64,000 nt of DNA from Ralstonia pickettii (GCF_001699815.1 NZ_MCGB01000096.1:62001-126000), one strand, 5' to 3'. Numbered from the stretch's first letter, positions 53,512 through 62,690 are shown. A program made the numbers and translations. The notes: a model not told the origin generated them from the sequence alone.

Positions 53512-53568
53512 AAGAAGATAGGTCGGGTTTTTCCTCCTCGTGCGCAGCCAAGATGGCTGCGTTTTTTT
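53500..53568 (+). ncRNA. candidate small RNA
   Basis: No coding frame fits. A promoter-like AT-rich stretch is followed within about 40 bases by a strong terminator hairpin, leaving room for a transcript of roughly 60-70 bases containing GATAGGTCGGG and TCCTCCTCG. The pyrimidine-rich loop could pair with ribosome sites. The 5' end is not fixed; this is a proposal from arrangement only. Confidence 0.35.
53543..53568 (+). terminator. strong rho-independent terminator
   Basis: CGCAGCCA (53543-53550) pairs with TGGCTGCG (53554-53561) around AGA and is followed by seven T. It is over 500 bases from the stop of the phosphoesterase, so it more likely ends a small transcript or is a late terminator. 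Confidence 0.85.
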
Positions 53569-53691
53569 GCCGATTCGGTGTTCAGGGGTCCGCTGTAGGT
53601 TCGCACCTGTAGGGGGCAAGGGGGCAGTTCGCGTATGCCGGTCCATACAAGCGCTGATTGGCAGATCGTCGTCAGCGTGAATACCGCACCA

Positions 53692-54141
53692 TCAATCCTT
53701 TGCTGGTCGGCCCGTCTTCACAGACTCTAGTTTCGCTACGACGGCGAGCAGACGATTCGCCGGCATCGCGGCCAGTAGGTTGACTCCAGCGCGCAAGAGT
53801 TCGCTCTTCTTGACCTTCCTACCACCTGCGAGACACCTCTCCTTGATCTCGGCGAGCATTCGATAGTCTGATTCCGGCATCGTGAAACTGTCCCGCACAA
53901 CCTTGGTTTTCTTCGGCTTCTCCGGTGCCATCTCTCCCGCTGGGGTAGCCACGCTGGCAGCACGCTTTATCTTCTTCTGGTTCTTCTCTTGCCCGGTTGG
54001 CAATGCCGCCGGCTTGGCCGAGCTTTGTTTGGTTGCTCGCGCGCCTGCGCTCGCTTCAGATTTGGTTCGGCCAGTCTTTGCTGTCGCACTGGACGATGCG
54101 TTCTCAGCCACTGCCGCTTGCTTTGCCATTTCGAGTTCCAT
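53692..54141 (-). CDS. basic protein with C-terminal ribbon-helix-helix-like domain
   Basis: A 149-residue protein. The first 80 residues are Ala/Lys/Thr-rich and low complexity (like histone-H1-type tails), followed by VVRDSFTMPESDYRMLAEIK and GGRKVKKSELLRAGVNLLAA (about residues 85-130). The latter fits the strand-helix-helix of RHH DNA-binding proteins. It may be a nucleoid or plasmid-type regulator. ATG at 54141 has a GGGGG site; the earlier in-frame start lies upstream in non-conserved sequence. Confidence 0.65.
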   Translation of the reverse strand: MELEMAKQAAVAENASSSATAKTGRTKSEASAGARATKQSSAKPAALPTGQEKNQKKIKRAASVATPAGEMAPEKPKKTKVVRDSFTMPESDYRMLAEIKERCLAGGRKVKKSELLRAGVNLLAAMPANRLLAVVAKLESVKTGRPAKD

Positions 54142-54321
54142 CTGGTGCCCCCTTTTCTGATGTGTACTGAAACAGTATATATAGTTTCCGACGGGCAAAA
54201 AATTTGAACACACCGATCAGGCTGAGGCCCGACGCCTCCTGACAAAGCTCGGACCGGATCTTGCCCACTGCTTCTGTGGATAAGTGACTGCACCTCCCCG
54301 ACCGGTGCTCCAAGTAGAACC

Positions 54322-55188
54322 TCAGCGCTCGCAAGGAAGACACCCTAATGCGGCAATAGCAGCACGACGTCGGGCCTTCTTCTCCTTTCTAAGCCATTGC
54401 ACAAACAGTTCGTGGGCTGTCGCGTACTCCGGCCTGACGGGGACTTGGGAGATGTAGGTTGCCCCGACAACCACGTCGTTCAGCTCTCCTAAAGCGTCTT
54501 GAAGCTGTTCCAGTCGGCGAATTCGTTTGATGTCCTTCTTTCCCAACACGGGCGAGAAGAACTCAAGCAGGTAACGCAGTCGCTTGATTTGGATACGCGT
54601 CTGATGCAATTCCTGCAAGCCACCATTCGACGCGCGACGAAGCGCTCGATTCACCCGCCTGGACGCCGCTGCAATACTGGCGGGCGCAAACTTTCCGAGC
54701 GTCTCGCTGGTCTCTGGCTGTGCCTGCGTTGCGTTGCCAATCGCTTCTCTAAAGTCAGCCATCAGCTTCTCAGGCCCGATGCCTTCGAAGGTAACGCGGC
54801 TCTCGGCACGCGCGCGCTGCCTGATGTCTTCCAACGCCTCCAGCAAGATCAAGGCAGAGGGCTGGCTCGGCGGAACGGCAGCGCGCAACAGCACGTTGAC
54901 GATGATGTCCCAGTTCCTCGGCGGCCCAATTTGAGCCGCAACATCCGCTAGCCTGCATCGCCAGTCATCGGCCAGCGCCTTCGGAAGCAGGTCCCGATAG
55001 GCCCACAACAGCGCCCGCAGTCTACGGATGGCGACTCTCATCCGATGACCGATCTCGGGGTCGTTGCTCCGTAGATACTCTGGTGCCCAGTGCTCGACGA
55101 TTGCGATCTCAGGCGTGGCCAGCCGAGAGAGCATCGACAGGGCCTGTGCTTCGGCATGCAAAGGAGATGATGCGGCGGAGTTGACCAT
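54322..55188 (-). CDS. CHAD-domain protein
   Basis: A 288-residue CHAD protein (two helical bundles rich in Arg/Lys and His). Diagnostic segments are HRMRVAIRRLRALLWAY (about 47-63) and LHQTRIQIKRLRYLLEFF (about 195-212), the two conserved helices, followed by RIRRLEQLQDALGELND. CHAD domains bind polyphosphate. No polyphosphate kinase or CYTH partner is adjacent. The upstream 300 bases hold no gene. Confidence 0.86.
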   Translation of the reverse strand: MVNSAASSPLHAEAQALSMLSRLATPEIAIVEHWAPEYLRSNDPEIGHRMRVAIRRLRALLWAYRDLLPKALADDWRCRLADVAAQIGPPRNWDIIVNVLLRAAVPPSQPSALILLEALEDIRQRARAESRVTFEGIGPEKLMADFREAIGNATQAQPETSETLGKFAPASIAAASRRVNRALRRASNGGLQELHQTRIQIKRLRYLLEFFSPVLGKKDIKRIRRLEQLQDALGELNDVVVGATYISQVPVRPEYATAHELFVQWLRKEKKARRRAAIAALGCLPCER

Positions 55189-55490
55189 CAGAATTGCCCA
55201 TTGAGATCAGAGCACCGGTCGCAGCGAGCAGCCCAATCTCCCAATTGAATCGATGCGCGGCTTGCTGACACACACATGCAGTCTCATCACTCCATTGAGA
55301 GGTAGGAGCCAAGCCGGAGACGTTGGCCACCAGACTATCAGCCCACTGTAGACGAGTCCTCGGCACTGGCCTTGACACCTATCAACCGTAAATATAGAGG
55401 ACACGGCGCGAGCGCGTCGCGCTTCAACAGCGGCAGGGTGGTAGACGGCGCACATATTTTCGCAGCAATAGTGCACTGCAAAAATTCATC
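55189..55490. other. 302 bases of intergenic sequence
   Basis: Between the CHAD start (minus) and the MCP promoter (plus). No gene with a ribosome site is seen; it should hold the CHAD promoter. No strong repeat was noticed. Confidence 0.5.
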
Positions 55491-55517
55491 TTAAGTGGCA
55501 CGCAGATTGGCCGATAA
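55491..55517 (+). promoter_or_regulatory. sigma-28 (FliA)-type promoter of the MCP gene
   Basis: A -10 box GCCGATAA (55510-55517) matches the FliA consensus exactly. Eleven bases upstream lies TTAAGTGG (55491-55498), a fair -35 box (TAAAGTTT consensus). This links the chemoreceptor to the flagellar regulon. The same stretch is copied at 58948-58974 in front of the deleted MCP copy, with GTCGATAA as the -10. Confidence 0.8.
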
Positions 55518-55569
55518 GAAGACGTCCAGGCGAGGACCAGGTCTCGCCGAACTCGTCTTACCCGTCATC

Positions 55570-57114
55570 ATGAAACTGTCGATCAAACTGCCCCTCGCCT
55601 TTGGTATTGCGCTGCTGCTGATGTTCTCCGGAGCAATCTACGGAATCGCTTCGCTCAACCACTCCATCGTTGAATACAACACCACCGTGCAGGCCCGCGT
55701 CGCCGATGAGCGGGCGGTGACGAAAATGCTCGTTACCTTCAAAACGCAAGTGCAGGAGTGGAAGGACACGCTTCTGCGTGGTGAAGACCCAGTCAAGCTG
55801 GACAAATATTGGGCGGCCTTCCTGAAAGGTGAGCAGGCTGTTTCTGATCAGGCAAAGGCGCTGCAGGATTCGCTTCCACCTGGCAAGAGTCGAGACCTGA
55901 TCAAGCAATTTGCCGAAGCGCATGTCGCCATGGGCGTCGGCTACCGAAAGGGCCACGATATGTTCGTCGCCGCCTCGTTCGACCCTACGGTTGGCGACAA
56001 GGTCGTAGCCGGGGTCGATCGCGAGCCAGCACGCCTGCTGGATGAAGCGGCTCAAGAGATCGCGAAGGAAAGCATCGCCGTATCAGCCAAAACGGCTGAA
56101 GCCGCGCACACCGCATTGGTCGTCAGCTCCGCACTGATGCTCGTGGCATTCGGGCTGGGGCTGGCCGGCGCTTTCATATTCAGCCGCACCATTACGAAGC
56201 CACTTGCCCGCGCGGCGGATGTGGCCAGCGCGGTTTCGCATGGCGATCTAGCCAAGCCGTTTGACTCACGCGGCACAGACGAGATCGGTCAATTGCTCCA
56301 TGCCCTCAAGCAGATGCAAACCAACCTTGCCAACGTGGTGAGCGAAGTGCGTCGGAATGCCGAAGGCGTTGCCGCTGCCAGCTCACAGATTGCTGCGGGC
56401 AACCTGAATCTTTCGTCGCGTACGGAAGAACAGGCGGCGTCGCTGGAAGAGACCGCCGCGAACATTGGGGAGCTGACCTCAACCGTCCGACGCAATTCGG
56501 AGAGCGCCGTGCAGGCCTCCTCGCTCGCGGGGCACGCTTCCGACACCGCAGCACGCGGCGGCAAGGTCATGAACGAAGTTGTGCAGACCATGCAAGGCAT
56601 CTCTGAGAGCTCTGCGAAGGTGGGCGAGATCATTGGTGTCATCGACAGCATTGCCTTCCAGACCAATATCCTGGCCCTCAACGCTGCAGTTGAAGCGGCC
56701 CGTGCCGGCGAGCAGGGCCGGGGCTTTGCCGTCGTGGCAGGCGAGGTGCGCACGCTCGCGCAGCGTAGCGCCTCGGCAGCCAAGGAAATCAAGGGCTTGA
56801 TCAGTCAATCCACAGAGCGCGTGGAAGCGGGGGCGCGGTTGGTGCACGAAGCCGGCACCATCATCGATGACATCGTCACCTCGGTGCATCGCGTGACGCA
56901 GATCGTTGGCGAGATTTCCGCAGCTTCGGCCGAGCAAAGCACCGGTATCGATCAAGTGAACGTTGCCGTGGGCCAGATTGAAGAAGTCACCCAGCAGAAT
57001 GCGGCATTGGTGGAAGAGGCGTCGGCTGCCGCGCATGCCATGGCCGAGCAGGCCGATTCACTGCGCCGCGCGGTTGCAGTCTTCAAGCTCAGGGACAGCG
57101 CGGTGGGCGCCTGA
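55570..57114 (+). CDS. methyl-accepting chemotaxis protein
   Basis: A 514-residue chemoreceptor of the Tar/Tsr-like type. Membrane span 1 (about 7-29), periplasmic four-helix sensor (30-185), span 2 (about 190-215), HAMP (ITKPLARAADVASAVSHGDL, about 213-265) and a signalling domain with the hairpin tip IIGVIDSIAFQTNILALNAAVEAARAGEQG. It ends FKLRDSAVGA without an obvious receptor pentapeptide for CheR binding. Ligand unknown. ATG at 55570; the upstream 25 codons include the promoter and are excluded. FliA promoter 50 bases before the start. Confidence 0.92.
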   Translation: MKLSIKLPLAFGIALLLMFSGAIYGIASLNHSIVEYNTTVQARVADERAVTKMLVTFKTQVQEWKDTLLRGEDPVKLDKYWAAFLKGEQAVSDQAKALQDSLPPGKSRDLIKQFAEAHVAMGVGYRKGHDMFVAASFDPTVGDKVVAGVDREPARLLDEAAQEIAKESIAVSAKTAEAAHTALVVSSALMLVAFGLGLAGAFIFSRTITKPLARAADVASAVSHGDLAKPFDSRGTDEIGQLLHALKQMQTNLANVVSEVRRNAEGVAAASSQIAAGNLNLSSRTEEQAASLEETAANIGELTSTVRRNSESAVQASSLAGHASDTAARGGKVMNEVVQTMQGISESSAKVGEIIGVIDSIAFQTNILALNAAVEAARAGEQGRGFAVVAGEVRTLAQRSASAAKEIKGLISQSTERVEAGARLVHEAGTIIDDIVTSVHRVTQIVGEISAASAEQSTGIDQVNVAVGQIEEVTQQNAALVEEASAAAHAMAEQADSLRRAVAVFKLRDSAVGA

Positions 57115-57410
57115 CGAACAGGCCACGCGGTATGCAGGAATCTGCGGATGGCATCACCTGCTCATCGAGTTGCTGAGCGCAGGGCTTGATGCTGGCAAGC
57201 GCACTGCAGCCTGTCTTTCGAGTAGCGCAATACTCGGATCGATTATTTCTAAAAAAGAAACATTAAAGAGCCGTTCATCTGGATTGTTTACTTATTGCTG
57301 TCACATAACTGACGCATTATCTCGCCTTAGCGTTCGGGGGCGCGTTCATTAGCTGGTTACGACAGGCCCCATCGCAGATTCATTCGTTCAAACAGCAATT
57401 GAGGCTAACA

Positions 57411-58475
57411 GTGAAAAAAACTCTCCTCGCAGTGACAATCGCGGCCGGCACCGTGCCTGCCGCCGCATTTGCGCAGTCGTCGAATGTCACGCTTTACGGC
57501 ATTGTTGACGCCGGCGTCAGCTATCAAAGCCACGTGAAAGGCGGTGCCAACAGCAACGGCTCGGTCACCGCGCTCACCTCTGGTGGACTATCTGGGTCGC
57601 GCTGGGGCATCCGTGGCGCTGAAGATCTGGGGAATAACCTGAAGGGTATCTTCGTATTGGAAAGCGGCTTTGACATCGACACCGGCAAATCTGCGCAGGG
57701 TAGTCGGTTGTTTGGTCGCCAGGCCTACGTAGGCTTGCAGGGCGATTTCGGCGCCGTCACGCTGGGGCGTCAGCAAAACGCGCTGTACGACCTGTTCGCA
57801 GCTTACGATCCGATGGCCGTTGGACCGAACTACTCGCTGAATTCGGTGGACAACCAATTCAATGGCCGCGCCGACAATGCAGTCAAATACACGGGTAAGT
57901 TCGGCGGGTTGACTGCGACGGGTTTCTATAGCTTCGGGCGCGACAGCAATTCCGGACTCGGCGGTGAGGTCCCAGGCAGCTTCAAGGTCGGCAAGAACTA
58001 TGGCGCGGGCGTAGCTTACGCAAATGGTCCGCTTTCGGTGGGTGTCGCCTATGACCAGTACCAGGGCAGCACCATTGCTGCCTCAGCACTCGATGCCAAA
58101 CGCGCTGCCATTGGCGCGTCTTATGCAGTAGGCGATGCCAAGGTGTTTGCTGGTTATCGCTGGTTGCGCGATGAAGTCACGACCGGCACTGCACGCCACG
58201 ACAATCTTTACTGGCTCGGCGCGCTCTACAAACTTACCCCTGCGTTCACTCTGACGGGCGCTGCCTACTATACGAACGCACGTACCGACAGCAACAGCTC
58301 CTGGATGTTCGTGCTGAACGCGGACTATGCGCTGTCCAAGCGTACCGACGCCTACGCGCTGATCGGCTATGTGAACAACAAGGGAAACGCAACTTATGGC
58401 GTGACTGGCACGGCTAACACGCTGCCGGGTCAGAACCAGACTGGCGCGATGGTTGGCGTGCGTCACCGCTTCTAA
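57411..58475 (+). CDS. outer-membrane porin, Burkholderiales (OmpC-like) type
   Basis: A 354-residue porin. The signal peptide KKTLLAVTIAAGTVPAAAFA is cut before QSSNVTLYGIVDAGVSYQ, the standard start of the mature Gram-negative porin in this order. Sixteen-strand barrel features follow (alternating aromatic and polar residues, PGQNQTGAMVGVRHRF end with terminal Phe). It forms a trimeric channel for small solutes. Start is GTG at 57411, with GAGG upstream. A strong terminator follows. Confidence 0.93.
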   Translation: MKKTLLAVTIAAGTVPAAAFAQSSNVTLYGIVDAGVSYQSHVKGGANSNGSVTALTSGGLSGSRWGIRGAEDLGNNLKGIFVLESGFDIDTGKSAQGSRLFGRQAYVGLQGDFGAVTLGRQQNALYDLFAAYDPMAVGPNYSLNSVDNQFNGRADNAVKYTGKFGGLTATGFYSFGRDSNSGLGGEVPGSFKVGKNYGAGVAYANGPLSVGVAYDQYQGSTIAASALDAKRAAIGASYAVGDAKVFAGYRWLRDEVTTGTARHDNLYWLGALYKLTPAFTLTGAAYYTNARTDSNSSWMFVLNADYALSKRTDAYALIGYVNNKGNATYGVTGTANTLPGQNQTGAMVGVRHRF

Positions 58476-58565
58476 TTCAGCCCAATAAGGCAGGTCGACG
58501 CGTCGGGGGACGTGTCGCCGCTAGATCATATCGACCTTGACTTGTCACCGGGTTCAAGGACGTTT

Positions 58566-58594
58566 GGCCGGCGCTTTCGCCGGCCATTTTTTTT
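58566..58594 (+). terminator. rho-independent terminator after the porin gene
   Basis: GGCCGGCG (58566-58573) pairs perfectly with CGCCGGCC (58578-58585) around CTTT, followed by A and eight T. A strong terminator about 90 bases after the porin stop. Confidence 0.92.
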
Positions 58595-58947
58595 GGAACG
58601 CGGCAGGCGCCACACTCTTAACGAGATGCGCTGCAAGACCGCTGCTACGCACCTATCCGGGCAGGGCTGCCGTCGTTTCGAGCGGTTAAGACGTGACGAC
58701 GGAAGATTCCCAGCTCAATGGGGGCGAGGATCGTCCGCTGCGCTTGGAGCCTGGGTGTCTCGTGAATGTTACTTTCAGGCCGGGAAGAAACCTCCCTCTG
58801 CCAAGCCCGACCAACCGTTAGCACGAGGCATACGCCATCGACCCACGACGCTCCACCCGATGCCGTAGCAGCGTCTTAAACCGACACGCTGATAGACGGC
58901 GCTCTTTTCTTGGTCCGTCATGGCGCTTTGCATTGCTGAAAACAGTA
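58595..58947. other. 353 bases without a supported gene
   Basis: Only short frames occur, such as a 42-codon GTG frame from about 58692 with no recognised product. No repeat or hairpin other than the preceding terminator stands out. Confidence 0.5.
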
Positions 58948-59205
58948 TTAAGTGGCACGCAAATTAGTCGATAAGAGGACGTAGAGGCTGAGACCCTGCC
59001 CGGCCGTCATCGCCTTACCCAACACCATGTACCTGTCGAGCAAGTCAGCACGGCCGTCGATCGGATCGAGGAGGTCACAGAGCGGAATGCAGAACTGGTA
59101 GAAGAGCGTTAGGCCGCCGCTCATACAATGGCCGAGCAGGCCGATGCACTGTGTCGCGCGGCCAATCTTCAAGCTCGGGAACAGCACGGTGCGGTGGCCG
59201 CTTGA
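58948..59205 (+). pseudogene. internally deleted copy of the MCP gene
   Basis: The left part (58948-59020) repeats the promoter and leader of the MCP at 55491-55570 (TTAAGTGGCACGCA, GATAAGA, GACGT). The right part repeats the MCP 3' end: DRIEEVTERNAELVEE against GQIEEVTQQNAALVEE, then AEQADALCRAANLQARE-like text to a stop at 59203. The roughly 1.4 kb between, including the sensor, membrane spans and hairpin tip, is gone, and a frameshift/stop breaks the tail. It lies just after the porin, so the porin stands between the intact gene and its relic. Confidence 0.8.
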
Positions 59206-59338
59206 GAGCCACGCAACTGCTATTCCCAAAATCTAGCAACAGAATCGCCTGCCAGCGGATTCGTTCGTTCTGCGCTCAGTTGTCGAATACGGTTTTGCTC
59301 CTCTTGTTTCGCCAATTTTTTGTCACCACCCCGATCTC

Positions 59339-60502
59339 ATGCTCAGCCCCCTCATTCTGGTAGGTATTGTGATCATGTCTTGCCTGATGAGCGTCGCCAT
59401 CCTTGGTTCGCTGCTTCGGACTGGGGTGATGGGTATAGGTCGCTGGTGCTTAGCTCATGCACTGTTGGCCACTGCTTTGGCGTGGATGTTGGTCGCCGGT
59501 ACTCAGCCAGGACAGTTCACGACCATTGGGGCTGCGTTGATTGCGGTGACGGCCATGCTGTTGCTCGTGCAGGGGATGCGGCAGTTCTTCGGCATGAGTT
59601 ACGTACGGCACGACGAAACTGCGGCATTCGCCATCGCCTTCGCAGCGTTGGTGTACTTTACTTACGTGTCGCCGAACTTCGGTGCGAAGATCGCGCTCGT
59701 CTCCATTTTGCTCGCTTATTCACGAATCGCTGTGGGTACGTTGGCGCTGCGTCACGCGCCGCGTGACGGTGCGCGCTACCCATATCGATTCGTTGCGGCG
59801 GCCGCCTATCTGGGCGCGTTATTCCATATCGCGCGGGCCGTCGCTGGAGGCTTCGGTGTGCCGCAAATGGCTCTTCTGGATCCCTCGCCCTGGAACGTTC
59901 TGTTTCTCGGGCTCGCAATTGTCACGTTGCCGTGCCTGTCAACCGGGATGGTGATGCTTGCACATGATCAGCTCGCGCGAAGAATGGAACAGCTCGCGAG
60001 TATCGACGAACTGACCGGTGCACTGATGCGACGAGCCTTCATCGAAAAGGCGAACGCGGTGCTTCGCGAAGCGGTTGCAAAGGGCAAGCCGGTATCGATC
60101 GCCATTCTGGACATCGACGAATTCAAAGCCGTCAACGACGCTTTTGGCCATGCAGTCGGAGATCGGACCCTTAGACACGTCGCATCTGTTGTGACCGCAC
60201 GACTGCGGTCGAGCGACCTTTTCGGGCGTCTAGGCGGGGAGGAATTCGCGATTATTTGTGTGGATGCACAAAAGGCAGACGCAGCGGCGTTGATAAACGA
60301 ACTGCGGCTTGCCGTCGAACGATCGCCAACAGAAGGCGTCCGCTGCACATTCAGCGCCGGGGTCGAATGCGTCATGCCCGGAGATACGTTGGAGGTTGCC
60401 TTGGCGCGGGCTGACGCGGCACTGTATCTGGCAAAAGCCACAGGGCGCAATCGAGTCGTCACGGCGCCAGAAGTCGAAGAGCGCGACGTTGAAACGCATT
60501 GA
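59339..60502 (+). CDS. membrane-bound diguanylate cyclase (GGEEF)
   Basis: A 387-residue protein with about six N-terminal membrane spans (MASE-like, residues 1-205) and a GGDEF domain: SIDELTGALMRRAF, AILDIDEFKAVNDAFGHAVG and GRLGGEEFAII. An RSSD inhibitory site precedes the GGEEF motif by five residues. It should synthesise c-di-GMP. The ATG at 59339 lacks a clear ribosome site. It follows the MCP relic on the same strand. Confidence 0.87.
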   Translation: MLSPLILVGIVIMSCLMSVAILGSLLRTGVMGIGRWCLAHALLATALAWMLVAGTQPGQFTTIGAALIAVTAMLLLVQGMRQFFGMSYVRHDETAAFAIAFAALVYFTYVSPNFGAKIALVSILLAYSRIAVGTLALRHAPRDGARYPYRFVAAAAYLGALFHIARAVAGGFGVPQMALLDPSPWNVLFLGLAIVTLPCLSTGMVMLAHDQLARRMEQLASIDELTGALMRRAFIEKANAVLREAVAKGKPVSIAILDIDEFKAVNDAFGHAVGDRTLRHVASVVTARLRSSDLFGRLGGEEFAIICVDAQKADAAALINELRLAVERSPTEGVRCTFSAGVECVMPGDTLEVALARADAALYLAKATGRNRVVTAPEVEERDVETH

Positions 60503-60980
60503 ACCGCAGCCACTTTGAAATCCAATCTACTGAATCACGATGGCCGAACTGTGGTTTTACGATGACCATCGCATAACTTCCCGACTCGAAACCAGTTCAG
60601 CTAGGTGGCTTTCAACGGAGAGTACGCTTCTCCCCTCTAATGGGTGGTTAAGTTTCTTTTCAATCCACTGATAATGAAAGAACGCAGAATATTCAATGGT
60701 TCCCTATTGTTGCGTGCTCTGCGTTTTCTGACGCTCTTCCGGAGGGATGAAGGCGTCTGCGCCCGAGTCGTGTGCAGGGGCGCTTTTTTTCTATCAGAAG
60801 CAAACGTTTGACTCACATGAGAAGGCCGACGTCCTACTCTCATCAGGGAGCGTCGTGGAGCGATGCTAGCTAGAAAAGCCCCAGAGGCTCCGCCGCCCAT
60901 CCCAGCTGTAAGTTACGCCCTCTGCCCGCCACCCAATGTGAACAACGACGCAAAGCGCTATCCGCCCTGCGACCGAGCCG
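60503..60980. other. 478 bases without a supported gene
   Basis: It holds a terminator-like hairpin (60759-60791) about 250 bases after the diguanylate cyclase stop. No gene with a ribosome site is seen. Confidence 0.55.
60759..60791 (+). terminator. terminator hairpin
   Basis: GCGCCC (60759-60764) pairs with GGGCGC (60778-60783), loop 13 bases, followed by a run of T from 60784. Reasonable terminator on the plus strand. Confidence 0.7.
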
Positions 60981-61367
60981 TTACGGCCGCTGTAAATTGC
61001 CGCTTGGGTGAAAGATGCTTCCGGGGACCACCGCGCAGATATCGAAGCCCATCTCGTTGTCGTCGGTCTCTTCTGCGCCTTCGAGCGCCCAGTGCGCCCA
61101 ATCCTTCAATCGCCCGCACGTACTTGCACGAGCGTCGATCGACTGGTGAAAGTAGGCCTGCAACATCAACTCCGTCAGGTGAAATGAAAACGAGTTGACC
61201 TGCTTGGCGCCTTGCGGGCCTTCTACTATCCACCACGCGTGGACGCCTATCCCGTCTAGCTCATCGCCTTCAAGTCGCAGGACGGCGCGACGGGGCAGCG
61301 TCTCAGTTAGCGCATCTTGGAGTTCACGCAGACAAGTCGTCTCGGCTTCGCTGATCCACTCGCGCAT
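60981..61367 (-). CDS. small hypothetical protein
   Basis: A 128-residue protein starting at an ATG with GGAGG. The segments EAETTCLRELQDALTETLPR, GIGVHAWWIVEGPQGAKQV and AYFHQSIDARASTCGRLKDW give it a helical look with buried aromatics. It resembles the next gene in layout (helix, beta pair, helix) and the two may be diverged paralogues of a Burkholderiales-specific family such as DUF3022; this identification is tentative. No function known. Confidence 0.55.
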   Translation of the reverse strand: MREWISEAETTCLRELQDALTETLPRRAVLRLEGDELDGIGVHAWWIVEGPQGAKQVNSFSFHLTELMLQAYFHQSIDARASTCGRLKDWAHWALEGAEETDDNEMGFDICAVVPGSIFHPSGNLQRP

Positions 61368-61523
61368 AAGGCCTCCGCATTTCCGCATGCCCACATTGAC
61401 GGGCCGCCATTCGAAGGTAGATGCTGCGTAACCCCGTGCGTTGACGGCGCACAACGAACCTGCGTTTAGAGAGTCAAGCAGCGGACAGGACAGAACCCAG
61501 CCGCTGTTGGACAGAACTTCCGC

Positions 61524-61976
61524 TCACATCAGTGGCGGCAATGACGCGCCACGATAGAGCGAAAAATCGTGTTCCCGGTCTTCACGGCCCACTTGAATGG
61601 CGTCTCGCTCATCGAGAAAGAAGACGTTTGGCGCGGTGAGCACCAGGTCGTAGCCTGTGTCTGCGCACAACTCTCCGCCCTGAAATTCCAACTGGACGTA
61701 CAGCCATTCGCTCACGCGCCGACAGATCTCCTCCCGTCTTGGGTGGTTCAATCGGCAGTACGCTTTGGCCTCTGCCAGGCTGAAATGCACGGCTAACGCA
61801 CATTCCTGCCGATTTCCACGGACTGTCGACATCGACCATTTCGCTGCCACGTCATAGCCGCCGCAGTGGGCTCGGGCCGACCTGACGAGCGCTCCTCTGG
61901 GTAATGCACGGCACACCGAGGACTCCAGTTCCCAAAGAGCGGCGGCGACCACCTCGTCTGGTTGATGCTCAAGCAT
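61524..61976 (-). CDS. small hypothetical protein, possible paralogue
   Basis: A 150-residue protein starting at an ATG with GGGGGAGC. It reads ELESSVCRALPRGALVRSAR, then KWSMSTVRGNRQECALAVHF and YCRLNHPRREEICRRVSEWL. Order and spacing of aromatic and helical segments recall the 60981 gene, 156 bases downstream on the same strand. Function unknown. Confidence 0.55.
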   Translation of the reverse strand: MLEHQPDEVVAAALWELESSVCRALPRGALVRSARAHCGGYDVAAKWSMSTVRGNRQECALAVHFSLAEAKAYCRLNHPRREEICRRVSEWLYVQLEFQGGELCADTGYDLVLTAPNVFFLDERDAIQVGREDREHDFSLYRGASLPPLM

Positions 61977-62280
61977 GATGCTCCCCCGTTTTTAGCCTAT
62001 TGGATGGCTCTTTCTAATAGGACCCCACGGTATGTCGATGCTGGCCTTCGCTGGCTGATACAGATCAAATTCTGGATGGGTCGCTCAGCAACTGAGAAGT
62101 AGCGCTCACCGGTTTTCGGAGGTCCAGGGCCGCTGACCGTCCTTTTTCCCACCCTTGAAGAAATGGCCAACCGCCTCCTCAGCCGCGACCCCCGACCGCT
62201 CCACAACCGCTCTGCAATCGCCCGCCAGCACGCCTGGCATGCCGGCTGCTTCCTCCACGGGAGCGCAACGGAGCCCATGC

Positions 62281-62631
62281 ATGCATCAGGGATTACGAGC
62301 AGCAAAACAAGCAGCCGCAGGTTGGTTATTCTTTCTGGTATCGACGTCCGGCAGCGGGCTTTCGCTTGCGCAGCCGGCTGAGCCGCACCCGGCATCGCCA
62401 GACGCCGCTCCAGCGGTTCAACCCAAGACGGCAAAGCACTCCTTGTCGCGGTATCCGGACACCATGCCGGCCTCCGCACCGAAGTCGCCCGCCACGCAGC
62501 CCGCGGACACTTCCGCGGGAACGCGTCAGCCTAGTGGTGGTGATTCGGCCGGCCCAGGTGCCGCCGCCGCAGGGCCCGGGGGCCCGGCCGACATGCGTGC
62601 CGAGCCCGTACGCAAGCAGCCATTGCGCTGA
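62281..62631 (+). CDS. small exported Pro/Ala-rich protein, doubtful
   Basis: An open frame of 116 codons with a hydrophobic stretch (AAGWLFFLVSTSGSGLSLA) that may be a signal peptide, then a low-complexity Pro/Ala/Gly-rich region. Alternatively the frame starts at 62155 with MKKWPT. Low-complexity composition can come from GC-rich noncoding DNA. It ends 59 bases before the exonuclease gene. Confidence 0.3.
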   Translation: MHQGLRAAKQAAAGWLFFLVSTSGSGLSLAQPAEPHPASPDAAPAVQPKTAKHSLSRYPDTMPASAPKSPATQPADTSAGTRQPSGGDSAGPGAAAAGPGGPADMRAEPVRKQPLR

Positions 62632-62690
62632 CGCTGTCGCGGGCGGCTGTCGCGGGCGTCGGATGAGGGGGCATCTAATGAGAGCAATCG

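Larger units (their letters stand above)
53011..53690. other. 680-base intergenic region with possible small genes
   Basis: It holds a minus-strand frame (53102-53386, 94 codons) rich in charged and aromatic residues with no family match and no clear ribosome site. It also holds a candidate small RNA (about 53500-53568) with its terminator. The stretch 53465-53515 is unusually A/T-rich and palindromic. No other gene is supported. Confidence 0.55.

Noticed and set aside
55491-55509. Sigma-54 promoter (TGGCACG and TTGG) before the MCP gene
   Set aside because: The -24 box is good, but the -12 box lacks the needed GC and the perfect FliA -10 box in the same place explains the site better for a chemoreceptor.
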